The notes under the pieces are model-generated. The model did not search any database. It worked only from the letters and a program-made list of their open reading frames with translations, and had not been told where the DNA came from. This document shows positions 8,141 to 16,880 of a stretch of 64,000 nt of DNA, piece after piece. The position numbers and the translations under genes are program-made. Source of the DNA: Olivibacter sp036959255. Its GTDB lineage: Bacteria > Bacteroidota > Bacteroidia > Sphingobacteriales > Sphingobacteriaceae. The stretch's first letter is position 1. Every line of letters begins with the position of its first letter. Where the stretch lies: positions 62,001 to 126,000 of the forward strand of contig NZ_JAWMTI010000002.1 in the NCBI RefSeq assembly GCF_036959255.1, read 5' to 3'.

Positions 8141-8314
8141 ATGAAGGCAGGACAAAAATCAGTCACCCAAAAAACCACTTTTGTCGGAACTACAACGGCC
8201 GATAAAGCTTTCAAAGATCAAAAAATATTAAAACGGCACCAAGGGCTACCGAATGCCGGCGGACGTTCAGCCGATTCCGGTGCCCGAACAGAAAATGAAA
8301 AAAGTAAAAACTGA
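8141..8314 (+). CDS. Small hydrophilic protein with strong RBS
   Basis: A 57-codon ORF, ATG to TGA, preceded by AAAGAAAGGAG with the GGAG core ending 8 nt before the ATG. Such an SD is rare in this phylum and argues for real translation. The product (MKAGQKSVTQKTTFVGTTTA at the N-terminus, then KDQKILKRHQGLPNAGGRSADSG) is basic, Gly/Ser/Thr-rich and without hydrophobic segments. No family is recognised. It stands alone between two divergently spaced neighbours; the next gene on this strand starts 90 bases downstream with its own -7 box. Confidence 0.6.
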   Translation: MKAGQKSVTQKTTFVGTTTADKAFKDQKILKRHQGLPNAGGRSADSGARTENEKSKN

Positions 8315-8403
8315 CGAGCGTATGAGTTTGCACACAGATAACATTTGAGACTTTATTTTTATTTTTGCCGTCAACATTATCAATAAAGTTTCAAAATCTA
8401 TAT

Positions 8404-9213
8404 ATGTTATCAAAAAAGAAAGCACTCATCATTGGTTGCGGGTGGGTAGGTATTCGTTTTGCCCAAAAACTAATAACCATTGACTTTGACGTAACGGCTA
8501 CAACTACTTCTGATTTTAAAATAAATACCTTAAATCATTTAGGTGTTCGCGCTTTTTTGCTGGATTTCAGTAAGGAACCGATTCCGGAGATGGAGAATTC
8601 GGTAAGCAATCAACTTTTTGATATTGTACTAATTAGTGTTCCTGCCAAAAAACGTGAGGATTTTATTAACTGTATAAAAAAATTCGAGAGTCTGAGTCAG
8701 TTTCTTCAAAAAATCCGGGCAAAGTCGATGGTTTATTTAAGTTCAGTTGGTATTTATCCGACGTCACCACATCCTATTGGTGAAATGGATATACCAAATC
8801 AATTGCTCGATCCAAAGCTGTATCGGGCCGAACAAATACTTACTACCGCGGTTGCACAACTAAATATTTTACGACTAGGGGGTATTTTCGGTGATAATCG
8901 TATTCCCGGCAGGCACTTTAGCGCTAAGCGATGCGAGGTAGGTAGCCAATTTGCAAATTATATCCACGTGGAAGATATCCACGCCATTATTTTAAGTCTA
9001 TACGATGAGGGTATACATGGAAAGCTTTATAATGCGGTCTCGCCGTTCCATCCACAGAAAAAAGAAATCATTCTTCAAATGGTCAAAAAATATGGTTTTG
9101 CTCTTCCTAGTTCGTTTGAAAACCGACCATTTGAGCACAAACTCGTTTCTTCGGAGAAACTAATCACAGATTTAAACTATCAGTTTATATACGAAAGTCC
9201 TCTCGATTACTAA
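8404..9213 (+). CDS. NAD(P)-binding epimerase/SDR-like protein
   Basis: 269 residues from the ATG at 8404 (a TTG-led extension to 8365 would run into the promoter TATTTTTG at 8360-8367). The N-terminus KKALIIGCGWVGIRFAQKL is a GxGxxG Rossmann motif; YLSSVGIYP and the RAEQILTTAV region correspond to the SDR active-site area, and ILRLGGIFGDNRIPGRH matches the YeeZ-like atypical extended SDR group. The canonical YxxxK is not obvious (YRAEQ instead), as in other YeeZ-type proteins, so catalysis is uncertain. It is convergent with the phosphodiesterase gene. Confidence 0.8.
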   Translation: MLSKKKALIIGCGWVGIRFAQKLITIDFDVTATTTSDFKINTLNHLGVRAFLLDFSKEPIPEMENSVSNQLFDIVLISVPAKKREDFINCIKKFESLSQFLQKIRAKSMVYLSSVGIYPTSPHPIGEMDIPNQLLDPKLYRAEQILTTAVAQLNILRLGGIFGDNRIPGRHFSAKRCEVGSQFANYIHVEDIHAIILSLYDEGIHGKLYNAVSPFHPQKKEIILQMVKKYGFALPSSFENRPFEHKLVSSEKLITDLNYQFIYESPLDY

Positions 9214-9237
9214 AAAAATAGGCCGACCCAATTTCGA

Positions 9238-10128
9238 TCATCTATTGACAAACGCTTCTGTGACTGCTTTACCGCGCCATGCCCTCGGTTCTTCCAAACC
9301 AAGGATCCAAGCAATCGTTGCTGCTGTGTCGTAGGTAATAATCGGATCGGATAGCTCATACCCTTTTTTAACACCCACACCATTGATAATCCAAGGTATT
9401 TGAACTTCATCCAACGATTTTCCACCGTGCCCCTTGTCTTTTCCGCCGTGGTCAGCCGAAACAATAATAACCGTCTCTTCGGCAATCGCAGCTTGCTGTA
9501 CGGCTGCTACAATTGCTCCGATGCGCTCATCCACCTTATGAAGCGCCTCATAATATGCAGGTGTACGATGACCTATATGATGTCCGGTATGATCCGGCTC
9601 GTCAAAATGAATAAACGTGAACAAAGGTTTATCTTCAATAATGGTTTCTACTGCTTTTTCCAAGCAAATTTCTTCATCGTCATTCGCCGGAAACACCTTA
9701 TTTATTGCTTCCTTTTCTATTAGGGAACCAATACCTGGCCAGCTATATATGGCGGCGGTATATGCATGAGGGCGCTGATCTCGAATGATACTAAAAACAC
9801 TTGGAAATAGCTTATAATGTGTCGTATAAATGGAAGGTATTTCGGGGGTTTTGCTTCCCCATTCCGTATAACCATGTAATGTTGGCCCCGCCCCCATCAA
9901 CATGGAAGCCCAATTTACCGCGCTTGATGACGGCAGTACGGATCTGGCTTTTAATGTCCAAGCTCCTGTTTCCATGAGCTTTTTGAGATTTGGCATATTA
10001 GCTTCAGGTAAAGCATAGGCCCCAAAGCCATCACAACCGATAAGGATAATATGTTTAACATGCTTGACCTGGGCATTTAACACAAAAGAGGAGACGAGTA
10101 GAACGATTACGCTGATTAGTTTCTTCAT
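9238..10128 (-). CDS. Exported alkaline-phosphatase-superfamily hydrolase
   Basis: 296 residues with a signal peptide (MKKLISVIVLLVSSFVLNAQ). It belongs to the type I phosphodiesterase/nucleotide pyrophosphatase branch: metal ligands in LIGCDGFG, a candidate nucleophile in LPSSSAVNWASML, FIHFDEPDHTGHHIGH (second metal site), VSADHGGKDKGHGG (Asp-His pair plus His). All expected metal-binding positions look intact. The likely substrates are phosphate mono- or diesters in the periplasm; the exact one is unknown. No operon partner. Confidence 0.88.
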   Translation of the reverse strand: MKKLISVIVLLVSSFVLNAQVKHVKHIILIGCDGFGAYALPEANMPNLKKLMETGAWTLKARSVLPSSSAVNWASMLMGAGPTLHGYTEWGSKTPEIPSIYTTHYKLFPSVFSIIRDQRPHAYTAAIYSWPGIGSLIEKEAINKVFPANDDEEICLEKAVETIIEDKPLFTFIHFDEPDHTGHHIGHRTPAYYEALHKVDERIGAIVAAVQQAAIAEETVIIVSADHGGKDKGHGGKSLDEVQIPWIINGVGVKKGYELSDPIITYDTAATIAWILGLEEPRAWRGKAVTEAFVNR

Positions 10129-10233
10129 TTGAATGTTTTTAAAATCCGAAAGGCTAAACTAATATTTTAATATTAACAAACAAAGTTTACTAATATCAAA
10201 AACAAAACGCAATCGATTGCTCAATTTTTAAAC

Positions 10234-10273
10234 AAAAAAGGACCTAACAGCATCGTCCGTTAGATCCTTTTTT
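10234..10273. terminator. Bidirectional intrinsic terminator
   Basis: AAAAAAGGACCTAAC (10234-10248) pairs with GTTAGATCCTTTTTT (10259-10273). It lies 20 bases past the stop of the desaturase gene on the minus strand. Confidence 0.8.
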
Positions 10274-10292
10274 CTCTTCTTTCAAAGAGGTT

Positions 10293-11294
10293 TTATCGAT
10301 CCCCATGAATCCATTTGAAATTATATTGTTTCACCGGATCTTTCATTCGATCAGCAATGCGAATTAACCGGTCCGGTAAACGCATTAAATAATCTCTAGC
10401 GCGCTCTCCCGCTTCATTCAAATTCAACATGGCGTCTAGTTTCCATTCGTTCAAGAGATCTTTCAGAATGTCTACGTAATCCAGTGCTGTATAGACACCT
10501 AACCGTTGGGCGGCATCTGAAAAATGTGAAAAGAGTTCACCCTGTGGTTCACCCGCCTCCCTTAAAAAATGAGCTGGCATTACAATTTTCTTTTTCATCA
10601 TATCTTCAAAAGCAATTAACACTTCGTTAGCATCAACTTCTGCTGCTTTAGAGATAAAGGACATATAGGCCTTTGCATGGCGAGCCTCATCTGAAGCGAT
10701 GACACCACACATCTTTGCCAACAATTTGTCTCCTGATTGTTTCGCTAAACCGGCAACCCGTCTATGCGAAACATTGGTAGCAAGTTCTTGAAAAGAGGTA
10801 TAAATAAAATTTCTATAGGGATCTCGGCCAGTTCCAATATCAAAACCATCCTGCAATAAATACTGCACAGAAATTTCGAATTGCCTCATATCAACTCTTC
10901 CCGATAAGTATATGTATTTGTTCAAAAGATCACCATGTCGATTTTCTTCCGCTGTCCATGCACGAACCCACTTCATCCAACCACCTTGCTCATGCTTTTC
11001 AACATCTTCCACCATTGTTAACCACGATTCGTAGGTAGGCAACGCTTCTTCCGTTACCGTGTCACCTATCAAAACCGCGACCAAATCGTAGGGCAGCTCC
11101 TTTGCGCTATCTTGCAAATCCTTCACCTCTTGAAAAAAAGTATCTCGAGAGGCATCTGGTAAAAAGTCAGCTGGTTGCCACATTTGTTCAACGGGCTTCA
11201 AATATTCACTCATCTCATTGAGCATAAATGGCTCAAGATAGGTCATCACTTCTTTTCTCGATCCCTCATGTATCGGTTGCATGGTATTTTCCAT
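10293..11294 (-). CDS. Acyl-ACP desaturase (ferritin-like di-iron)
   Basis: 333 residues, similar in length to plant and mycobacterial stearoyl-ACP desaturases, which introduce a cis double bond into acyl chains bound to acyl carrier protein. Two E-X2-H di-iron motifs are visible: WTAEENRHG and IASDEARHAKAY, plus supporting Glu residues in the second and fourth helices (FQELATN, YESWLTMVEDVEKHE). It probably supplies unsaturated fatty acids for membranes. ATG at 11294 lies a few nt from a TATATTTG -7 box; the ATG at 11282 (MQPIHEG) is a possible alternative start. Terminated at 10234-10273. Confidence 0.92.
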   Translation of the reverse strand: MENTMQPIHEGSRKEVMTYLEPFMLNEMSEYLKPVEQMWQPADFLPDASRDTFFQEVKDLQDSAKELPYDLVAVLIGDTVTEEALPTYESWLTMVEDVEKHEQGGWMKWVRAWTAEENRHGDLLNKYIYLSGRVDMRQFEISVQYLLQDGFDIGTGRDPYRNFIYTSFQELATNVSHRRVAGLAKQSGDKLLAKMCGVIASDEARHAKAYMSFISKAAEVDANEVLIAFEDMMKKKIVMPAHFLREAGEPQGELFSHFSDAAQRLGVYTALDYVDILKDLLNEWKLDAMLNLNEAGERARDYLMRLPDRLIRIADRMKDPVKQYNFKWIHGDR

Positions 11295-11302
11295 ATAGAA
11301 GA

Positions 11303-11310
11303 CAAATATA
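11303..11310 (-). promoter_or_regulatory. -7 promoter box of the desaturase gene
   Basis: Minus-strand TATATTTG, exact TAnnTTTG match, 8 bases before the ATG at 11294. This implies a nearly leaderless mRNA, or use of the second ATG at 11282. Confidence 0.45.
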
Positions 11311-11411
11311 CATATATGGATATAAAATAACGATTAGCGGACTATATCCATTTACAACAACAACACCTTCCTACTAAACAAACAATTTATTATCAGGTTT
11401 TTAAAAAAAAA

Positions 11412-11423
11412 TAGCGCGCGCTA
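11412..11423 (-). terminator. GC-rich palindrome with T-run after nagA
   Basis: TAGCGCGCGCTA is a perfect 12-bp palindrome in AT-rich surroundings. On the minus strand it is followed by nine T residues, 42 bases past the nagA stop. The possible stem is short (4 bp with a 4-nt loop), so termination is only plausible. Confidence 0.35.
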
Positions 11424-11464
11424 AATTCGTAATTTAATGCCGAAGAGTTGTTCGCTGCCGAGTC

Positions 11465-12580
11465 TTATTCAGGTTTTTTTGAATATAAAACGCGCGCATG
11501 CTGCAATGCAGCATCAAAACCGGTAAATCGGGCAGGATAACCTGGTGCAATTTTCCCAATACGATGATGAAGACCTACAGCTTCGGCAGGGCGACGTGTT
11601 GCCATTTCAATGGCTTCTTGTATGGAAGCACCTAAGTGCTTAATGGCATTTTGAACCGCATCCATGAGAGAAATATTAGCACCAGCCAAATTCCCTTCAC
11701 TGTTGACGTATTCATCGTTTTTCAGTGTTGCATCAAATTCTTCCCACTGAAAATGGGTCTTCTTTTTTCCGAGAAATAAGGCATCAGAAATTAAAAAAAA
11801 TTTATCCCGTTTTAGTTTATAAGCGATGGCAGCCGCTGCAAAATCAACATGCCTTCCATCTAACACAATCGGTGCATAAACGCGTTCATCCGCTAACACT
11901 GCGCCCACCACGCCAGGGCTTCGATGTTGGAATGGAGACATTGCATTAAATAAATGTGTCACCTGTTTAACGCCTTGGTCGAAAGCACGATTTGCTTCTT
12001 CGAATGAGGCATTGGTATGACCTATCGCTAACGCAATTCCTGAGTCTTGAAGAAGCGCAAGCATATCTTGATCAAATACTTCCGGTGCAAGAGTCATCTG
12101 TAAAATCGTATCTTTTCCATATTTTATAATTTCCTCAATTAAAGCTCTCTCCGGTTTTCTGATATATTTTAATAGATGTGCCCCCCTCTTCACCGGATTA
12201 ATAAAGGGCCCTTCCAAGTGCATTCCTAAAATACCTGACTGTGGATGCTTTTTTTTATAGTTTTTTACCGACTCAATACCCATTAAAATATTGTCCATGG
12301 AAGAAGTAATAAGCGTTGGCAGCACAAAGGCAGTTCCGTCAGCCAAACAGGTTTCTTCTATGTCTGACAAACAGTCTTCATGAGGATGTGCGGTGAAATG
12401 GTAGGTCGCTCCCCCATTTACTTGGATATCAAAAAAACCAGGTGCGATATGCTCAACAACTTCATCTGCGTCTTTTGCATTTCCTTGGTTGATTGCAACG
12501 ATATGCCCCTTCTCGCAGGTGATTAGTTGTTTCTCTAATACGGTTTCTCCTGTGTATACGTGATTTGCAAATATTTTCAT
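11465..12580 (-). CDS. nagA: N-acetylglucosamine-6-phosphate deacetylase
   Basis: 371 residues, the usual NagA length. It removes acetate from GlcNAc-6-phosphate, the committed step in amino-sugar use and peptidoglycan recycling. Visible motifs: PGFFDIQVNGG (N-terminal TIM-barrel strand), MHLEGPFINP with the metal-binding Glu, AIGHTNASFEEA and THLFNAMSPF with the two metal His residues, FLISDAL with the catalytic Asp. nagB is not in the window, so the gene is split from the rest of the pathway. A perfect CTAACGTTAG palindrome lies 13 bp upstream of the ATG. Confidence 0.95.
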   Translation of the reverse strand: MKIFANHVYTGETVLEKQLITCEKGHIVAINQGNAKDADEVVEHIAPGFFDIQVNGGATYHFTAHPHEDCLSDIEETCLADGTAFVLPTLITSSMDNILMGIESVKNYKKKHPQSGILGMHLEGPFINPVKRGAHLLKYIRKPERALIEEIIKYGKDTILQMTLAPEVFDQDMLALLQDSGIALAIGHTNASFEEANRAFDQGVKQVTHLFNAMSPFQHRSPGVVGAVLADERVYAPIVLDGRHVDFAAAAIAYKLKRDKFFLISDALFLGKKKTHFQWEEFDATLKNDEYVNSEGNLAGANISLMDAVQNAIKHLGASIQEAIEMATRRPAEAVGLHHRIGKIAPGYPARFTGFDAALQHARVLYSKKPE

Positions 12581-12593
12581 TACAATGGTTTTT

Positions 12594-12603
12594 CTAACGT
12601 TAG
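12594..12603. promoter_or_regulatory. Palindrome upstream of nagA, possible operator
   Basis: CTAACGTTAG, a perfect 10-bp palindrome with a central CG, sits 13 bp from the nagA start in the divergent region with the amidohydrolase gene. The centre resembles LacI-family operators. No regulator gene is adjacent, so the assignment is tentative. Confidence 0.3.
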
Positions 12604-12725
12604 CTATTTTACTATTTTCTATGATCTCTATTTTCCTAAGCTACGCTGCTAAAGGTAATGGTTTTCATGCTAAGAATACAAGATGAAACAATGCTTTCTT
12701 TTAGCTGTTATTTCACTAAACTAAA

Positions 12726-13511
12726 ATGAAATTTCAAATTCACATAGAACGCGTTAAAAGCCCAATCGTCGCAACGGCTATCCACGATGGGCATTACATA
12801 CCACCGGTGCTTCGATCCAAGATGTTTTTAGCTGAAAATGAACGCATGCACGAGGAAGATCCTTATACGGCAGAGATGATCAATTTGCCCGTCAATCGAA
12901 TTCTTGTCGATTATTCCAGATTCATAGTGGATTTAAATCGACCGAGAGATCGCGCTATTTACCATTCACCTGATGAGGCGTGGGGACTAAGGGTATGGGC
13001 TACGGAAATCACAACGAAGCAAGAAAAAGAGATGCTGGCTTATTACGATAACTTCTATTCGGCGGTAAAGAAGTTATTGCAAGAACTTATAAAAAACTAT
13101 GGTTATTTTATCGTACTCGATATTCATACTTACAACCATCGAAGGCAGGATCCTCATAAAAAAGCGCCGCTTGGCAAGAATCCGGAAATAAATATTGGGA
13201 CAATCAATAACCTGCCCAAATGGCGTCCCATTATAAACACCTTTATAGATGTACTTTCGAAAACAATGATTCAGGATCATCTTCCTGATGTCAGGGAAAA
13301 TGTCAAATTTAAAGGTGGGGCATTTTCTAACTGGATTTGCTCAACATTCGGTGAATATGGTGGTGTATTGTCGATTGAATTTAAAAAAACTTTTATGGAT
13401 GAATGGACAGGCCGCGTCGATATTGACTATCTGATGGACATTCGAGCGGCGTTACGAAAGAGCATTCCTTTACTGGAAAATGAACTCACGAAACTTCAAT
13501 CTGTAAAATAG
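12726..13511 (+). CDS. N-formylglutamate amidohydrolase-like enzyme
   Basis: 261 residues of the N-formylglutamate amidohydrolase family, Zn-dependent amidases whose founding member hydrolyses N-formyl-Glu in histidine breakdown. Recognisable parts are IVATAIHDGHYIPP, DYSRFIVDLNRPRDRAIY, and IVLDIHTYNHRR with the metal-binding His residues. No hut genes are nearby. Its stop codon is immediately followed by the ATG of the QEGLA protein, and an ATP-grasp ligase follows, so the substrate is probably a product of that cassette and not formylglutamate from histidine. The promoter lies in the 145-bp divergent region with nagA. Confidence 0.88.
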   Translation: MKFQIHIERVKSPIVATAIHDGHYIPPVLRSKMFLAENERMHEEDPYTAEMINLPVNRILVDYSRFIVDLNRPRDRAIYHSPDEAWGLRVWATEITTKQEKEMLAYYDNFYSAVKKLLQELIKNYGYFIVLDIHTYNHRRQDPHKKAPLGKNPEINIGTINNLPKWRPIINTFIDVLSKTMIQDHLPDVRENVKFKGGAFSNWICSTFGEYGGVLSIEFKKTFMDEWTGRVDIDYLMDIRAALRKSIPLLENELTKLQSVK

Positions 13512-15371
13512 ATGAAGGAAATTAATATGGAGAAAAAACAAGAAAAGGTTTTAAATCAGCTTCGTGATAAGTTGAAAAAGGGCGAAGCGATCAGACTTTC
13601 CCTACCTAATAAAGGTCTACTCAAGATTGATAAACCTGTTCCTTTTCTTCTCGTCTATCGTGTACCGGAAAAGGGTAAAGACAATTTTACATATAACCTC
13701 GCTAAAACAGAATCTTCTTATTTAATCACATTCGACTATAAAACAGGTAAAATAGCAGGACTTTTGAAACTCATCACGGAATATTTAGCGGATCAATTTG
13801 GTGGCTTTATACTGGTAGAGGTTTGGCATCAGGAAAAATTGGATGGTCAGGCATTCACAATCCACATCAATCAAAAAGGGACATTGAGTATGGCGACCAA
13901 GCTGACCGAAGAGCTAAATGCATTGCTGATCGGTAATCAAAAAATCACGGCATCACTTGATAAACAAAAAACGTCCGTAGCCCCGCCCGGGCTTTCGTCA
14001 CTGATCGATAAAAATACAGCAAAACAATCCGAAATTGTATTGGTTGGAGTAGAAATAGCACCTATTTACAATGATATTAAAACGGGTAAACCCTACCCAT
14101 TATTTATGCGCGAATTACGCGCAGCTTTCGGTAAATCATTACGCAAGAGCCTATTTGAATTTGTACGTACGAATACTTCTTATAATGCGACGCACTTTGA
14201 AATGCTAGGCACAACCGTTTTGGACGATAAAGTTTGGACGATCGACAACGAATTGGCAGAATACAGTAATCTTTTCGATTTTCTTTTACTGGTAACTCCA
14301 ATTAATACGAATGAGGCATGGAAAAACTTTGAAGATAGCAACTATTTGAAGGCACCGGTTTTTCACTACCGTCCGATGCCCATAGAACCCGAATTGATTA
14401 AACGAAAAATATATAACCTACCCATTGAGGACATATCTGACCCCACCATCGCCTTCCTTTTTAGGGATAAGCGAAAGGAAATAGACAGGATGCTTAATAT
14501 GATGCTAGAACGAGAAAAACCGGATTTTATGCACAGCAGCTTACAAGTCTTCGGTAATATAGACGAGCATCTCTTGGATGTTGCCCGTGCCATTCTTGTT
14601 GCTGCTGAACCAGACCCGGAGCAAGCGAATCAGGACTTATTGGATGCGCAACAGTTTGCTCACATGGCTGAAGACGAACTAATGTGGCTCAAGCAGCAGG
14701 ACGCCTCTATTCTAACCGCTGTACGTGTACGCGATGATGTTGACGGCGTTATGGTCTCCCGTGGTATACTTAATGTCAACAAAAATTACCAGATCTCGAA
14801 GCAACGTGCTTTCGCACTGATCCAGCACGAGATTGGAACCCATGTAGTCACTTATTATAATGGCAAAGCGCAGCCGCTCAAACTTTTCTACATTGGTGTA
14901 CCCGGTTATGAGCAATTGCAAGAGGGCCTAGCCGTATTTGCTGAATATTTAAGCGGTGGATTAACAAACGAACGCTTGCGTATTTTGGCAGCACGTGTAG
15001 TCGCTGTCAATTCTATGATTACCGGAAATTCGTTTGTGGACACGTTTTTTCTATTAACAGACAAATACTTTTTTACACCTGAAACCGCCTTTCATATTAC
15101 CATGCGTGTCTATCGCGGTGGTGGGCTCACTAAAGACGCCGTGTATCTGAAAGGATTACTCAATTTAATTGAATATATTAAACAAGACAATGATATCGCA
15201 CCTTTGCTGATCGGTAAAATTCGTCAAGATTATATTCCAGTAATTAACGAATTGACTTTCAGAGGATTATTATCAAAAATCCCTATAAAACCGCGCTATT
15301 TGAGCAGCCCCTATTTGAAGCAAATCGATGCCATAAAGAAAGGAGGAAATATTTTCACCATGCTAAACTAA
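13512..15371 (+). CDS. QEGLA-motif (DUF1704) metallopeptidase-like protein
   Basis: 619 residues of the DUF1704/TIGR02421 family, named in databases after a QEGLA motif and a reported effect on flavohemoglobin expression. The putative zinc site is H439-E-I-G-T-H444 with E471 in Q470EGLA474, the same HExxxH-plus-Glu arrangement as the eukaryotic MATCAP tubulin carboxypeptidases, so a carboxypeptidase-type activity is likely. Residues 1-150 form a less conserved N-terminal region. ATG directly abuts the previous stop (no gap); a second ATG at 13527 is possible. No signal peptide, hence cytoplasmic. The physiological substrate is unknown. Confidence 0.9.
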   Translation: MKEINMEKKQEKVLNQLRDKLKKGEAIRLSLPNKGLLKIDKPVPFLLVYRVPEKGKDNFTYNLAKTESSYLITFDYKTGKIAGLLKLITEYLADQFGGFILVEVWHQEKLDGQAFTIHINQKGTLSMATKLTEELNALLIGNQKITASLDKQKTSVAPPGLSSLIDKNTAKQSEIVLVGVEIAPIYNDIKTGKPYPLFMRELRAAFGKSLRKSLFEFVRTNTSYNATHFEMLGTTVLDDKVWTIDNELAEYSNLFDFLLLVTPINTNEAWKNFEDSNYLKAPVFHYRPMPIEPELIKRKIYNLPIEDISDPTIAFLFRDKRKEIDRMLNMMLEREKPDFMHSSLQVFGNIDEHLLDVARAILVAAEPDPEQANQDLLDAQQFAHMAEDELMWLKQQDASILTAVRVRDDVDGVMVSRGILNVNKNYQISKQRAFALIQHEIGTHVVTYYNGKAQPLKLFYIGVPGYEQLQEGLAVFAEYLSGGLTNERLRILAARVVAVNSMITGNSFVDTFFLLTDKYFFTPETAFHITMRVYRGGGLTKDAVYLKGLLNLIEYIKQDNDIAPLLIGKIRQDYIPVINELTFRGLLSKIPIKPRYLSSPYLKQIDAIKKGGNIFTMLN

Positions 15372-15422
15372 AGTTCATACTTCCTGTTACTTATAAAAAT
15401 CAATACCTTAAAACTATTTCTG

Positions 15423-16436
15423 ATGAAAATCGCATTTATTGTGAATCAACTAATGAAAGAAGCAACGCCGTATACAACCACTGGATTGGCCTTTCAAGCT
15501 CATAAAATGGGACATGAAGTTTATTATTTGGGAGTTGGTGACCTCGCTTACTTTGGTGATGACCAAATGGGGGGACTGGCACGTAAGGTTCCGACGAAAC
15601 AGTTTCGTTCGCCTGATACCTTTTTACAGGCTCTCAAAGAAACGAACAAAGTTCAAATCAAAGCTGCCGATCTGGACGTGCTTTTGTTAAGGAATGACCC
15701 CTCGGCGGATATTGATAAGCGCCCCTGGGCACAAAATGCCGGTATCGTATTTGGCCAATTAGCGCAAAACCAAGGTGTCTTGGTCTTAAATGATCCTGCC
15801 AGTTTATCACAGGCATCCAATAAAATGTATTTTCAATATTTTCCAAAGGAGGTCCGACCCGAAACCATTATCACGAGAAACGTAGACGATATCGAGGCAT
15901 TTTATAAGAGCAATGGAAATAAAATCATTCTCAAACCGCTCCAAGGATCCGGCGGAAGGAATGTTTTTCTCATCAACAAGCAAGAGGTAAAGAATCTTAA
16001 TCAAATTGTGGACGCTATTTGCCGCGACGGTTTTGTGATTGCACAGGAGTACCTTCCTGCAGCTAAGAATGGTGATATTCGCTTGTTTTTACTAGATGGC
16101 GATCCAATAGTCGTCAATGGTCACTATGCAGCGATCCATCGTCAACAAAAAAAAGGTGAAATCAGGAGCAACATACATCAAGGTGGTACCGCAGGTAAAG
16201 CTAGGATGACAAAACGGATTAAAGAAATTGTAGAGCTCGTGGGTCCAAAGCTCAAAAATGACGGCATGTTTCTGACCGGTTTGGATATCGTCGGCGATAA
16301 ACTCATGGAAGTAAACGTATTCAGTCCCGGCGGCTTGGTACATGCCTGCGAGCTATATGATGCCGACTTCTACACACCTGTTATAAAAGCAATAGAGCAG
16401 AAAGTAAATGGCCAAAGCCTGGGGTCTCGCTCTTAA
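15423..16436 (+). CDS. Glutathione synthetase-like ATP-grasp ligase
   Basis: 337 residues with the two-domain layout of prokaryotic glutathione synthetase: N-terminal KIAFIVNQL...LDVLLLRNDPS, then the ATP-grasp part with ILKPLQGSGGRNVFLI (phosphate-clamping glycine loop), FVIAQEYLPAAKNGDIRLFLLDG and the Mg-binding LMEVNVFSPGG. Such enzymes join a carboxylate to an amine via an acyl phosphate. No gamma-glutamylcysteine ligase gene is present, so a true glutathione role is doubtful. It lies 51 bp after the QEGLA gene. Its stop codon TAA is directly joined to the end of the repeat element at 16437. Confidence 0.88.
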   Translation: MKIAFIVNQLMKEATPYTTTGLAFQAHKMGHEVYYLGVGDLAYFGDDQMGGLARKVPTKQFRSPDTFLQALKETNKVQIKAADLDVLLLRNDPSADIDKRPWAQNAGIVFGQLAQNQGVLVLNDPASLSQASNKMYFQYFPKEVRPETIITRNVDDIEAFYKSNGNKIILKPLQGSGGRNVFLINKQEVKNLNQIVDAICRDGFVIAQEYLPAAKNGDIRLFLLDGDPIVVNGHYAAIHRQQKKGEIRSNIHQGGTAGKARMTKRIKEIVELVGPKLKNDGMFLTGLDIVGDKLMEVNVFSPGGLVHACELYDADFYTPVIKAIEQKVNGQSLGSRS

Positions 16437-16837
16437 AAAAGAACGCTTATTTTAGTCACTTTTTCCCGCAAAAAGTGACGCAAAAACTTATCGCTTGGAA
16501 CTTTGCTATAAGCGGTAGTGCATCAACGTGCAAACCGCAAACTTCCTAGGCGATACTTTGGCAGAACGGATGGCTTTTACTTTTAACCGAACATACTTAC
16601 TTTAGCCCTAAATATAGCCCTGTGCGTGAGAAGAATGGCCTTGGAGGATACCGAGGCAACGAACAGCAAAGCATTTGCATCTCTGTTCATTGTGCCGTAT
16701 CCAAGCGGATTGAGGAAGTGAAACGGCTGCAATACGCACTGTTGATGCTTTGCAATCAGGTGCAAGGTAGCCTACATAGCCTTGGGTTTTGTTCAACTTT
16801 TTGCCAAGAAAAAGTTGATTAAGAAAAAGGTTCTTTT
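16437..16837 (+). mobile_element. 401-bp element with terminal inverted repeats
   Basis: The left end AAAAGAACGCTTATTTTAG and the reverse complement of the right end AAAAGAACCTTTTTCTTAA align over about 29 bases, continuing as TCA(A)CTTTTTC. The left part also holds a 9-bp hairpin, TCACTTTTT...AAAAAGTGA. A second copy with the same ends but only 98 bp is at 47930-48027. No transposase is encoded; a 66-codon frame inside runs out through the right repeat. It behaves like a MITE or a REP-like element. It begins at the stop codon of the ATP-grasp gene and fills most of the 505-bp gap before the reductase gene. Confidence 0.65.
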
Positions 16838-16880
16838 AATATAAACATCTCCATCTATATGTTAAAAGCGAAATCCCGGT

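Noticed and set aside
15423..16436. True glutathione synthetase (gshB)
   Set aside because: Family match is to the ATP-grasp fold, but no gamma-glutamylcysteine ligase gene is linked and the gene sits in the QEGLA cassette, so the symbol was not assigned.
16622..16822. 66-codon frame inside the 401-bp element
   Set aside because: Starts with a non-ATG-like context, runs out through the inverted repeat and contains no domain; its sequence follows from the repeat and not from coding selection.
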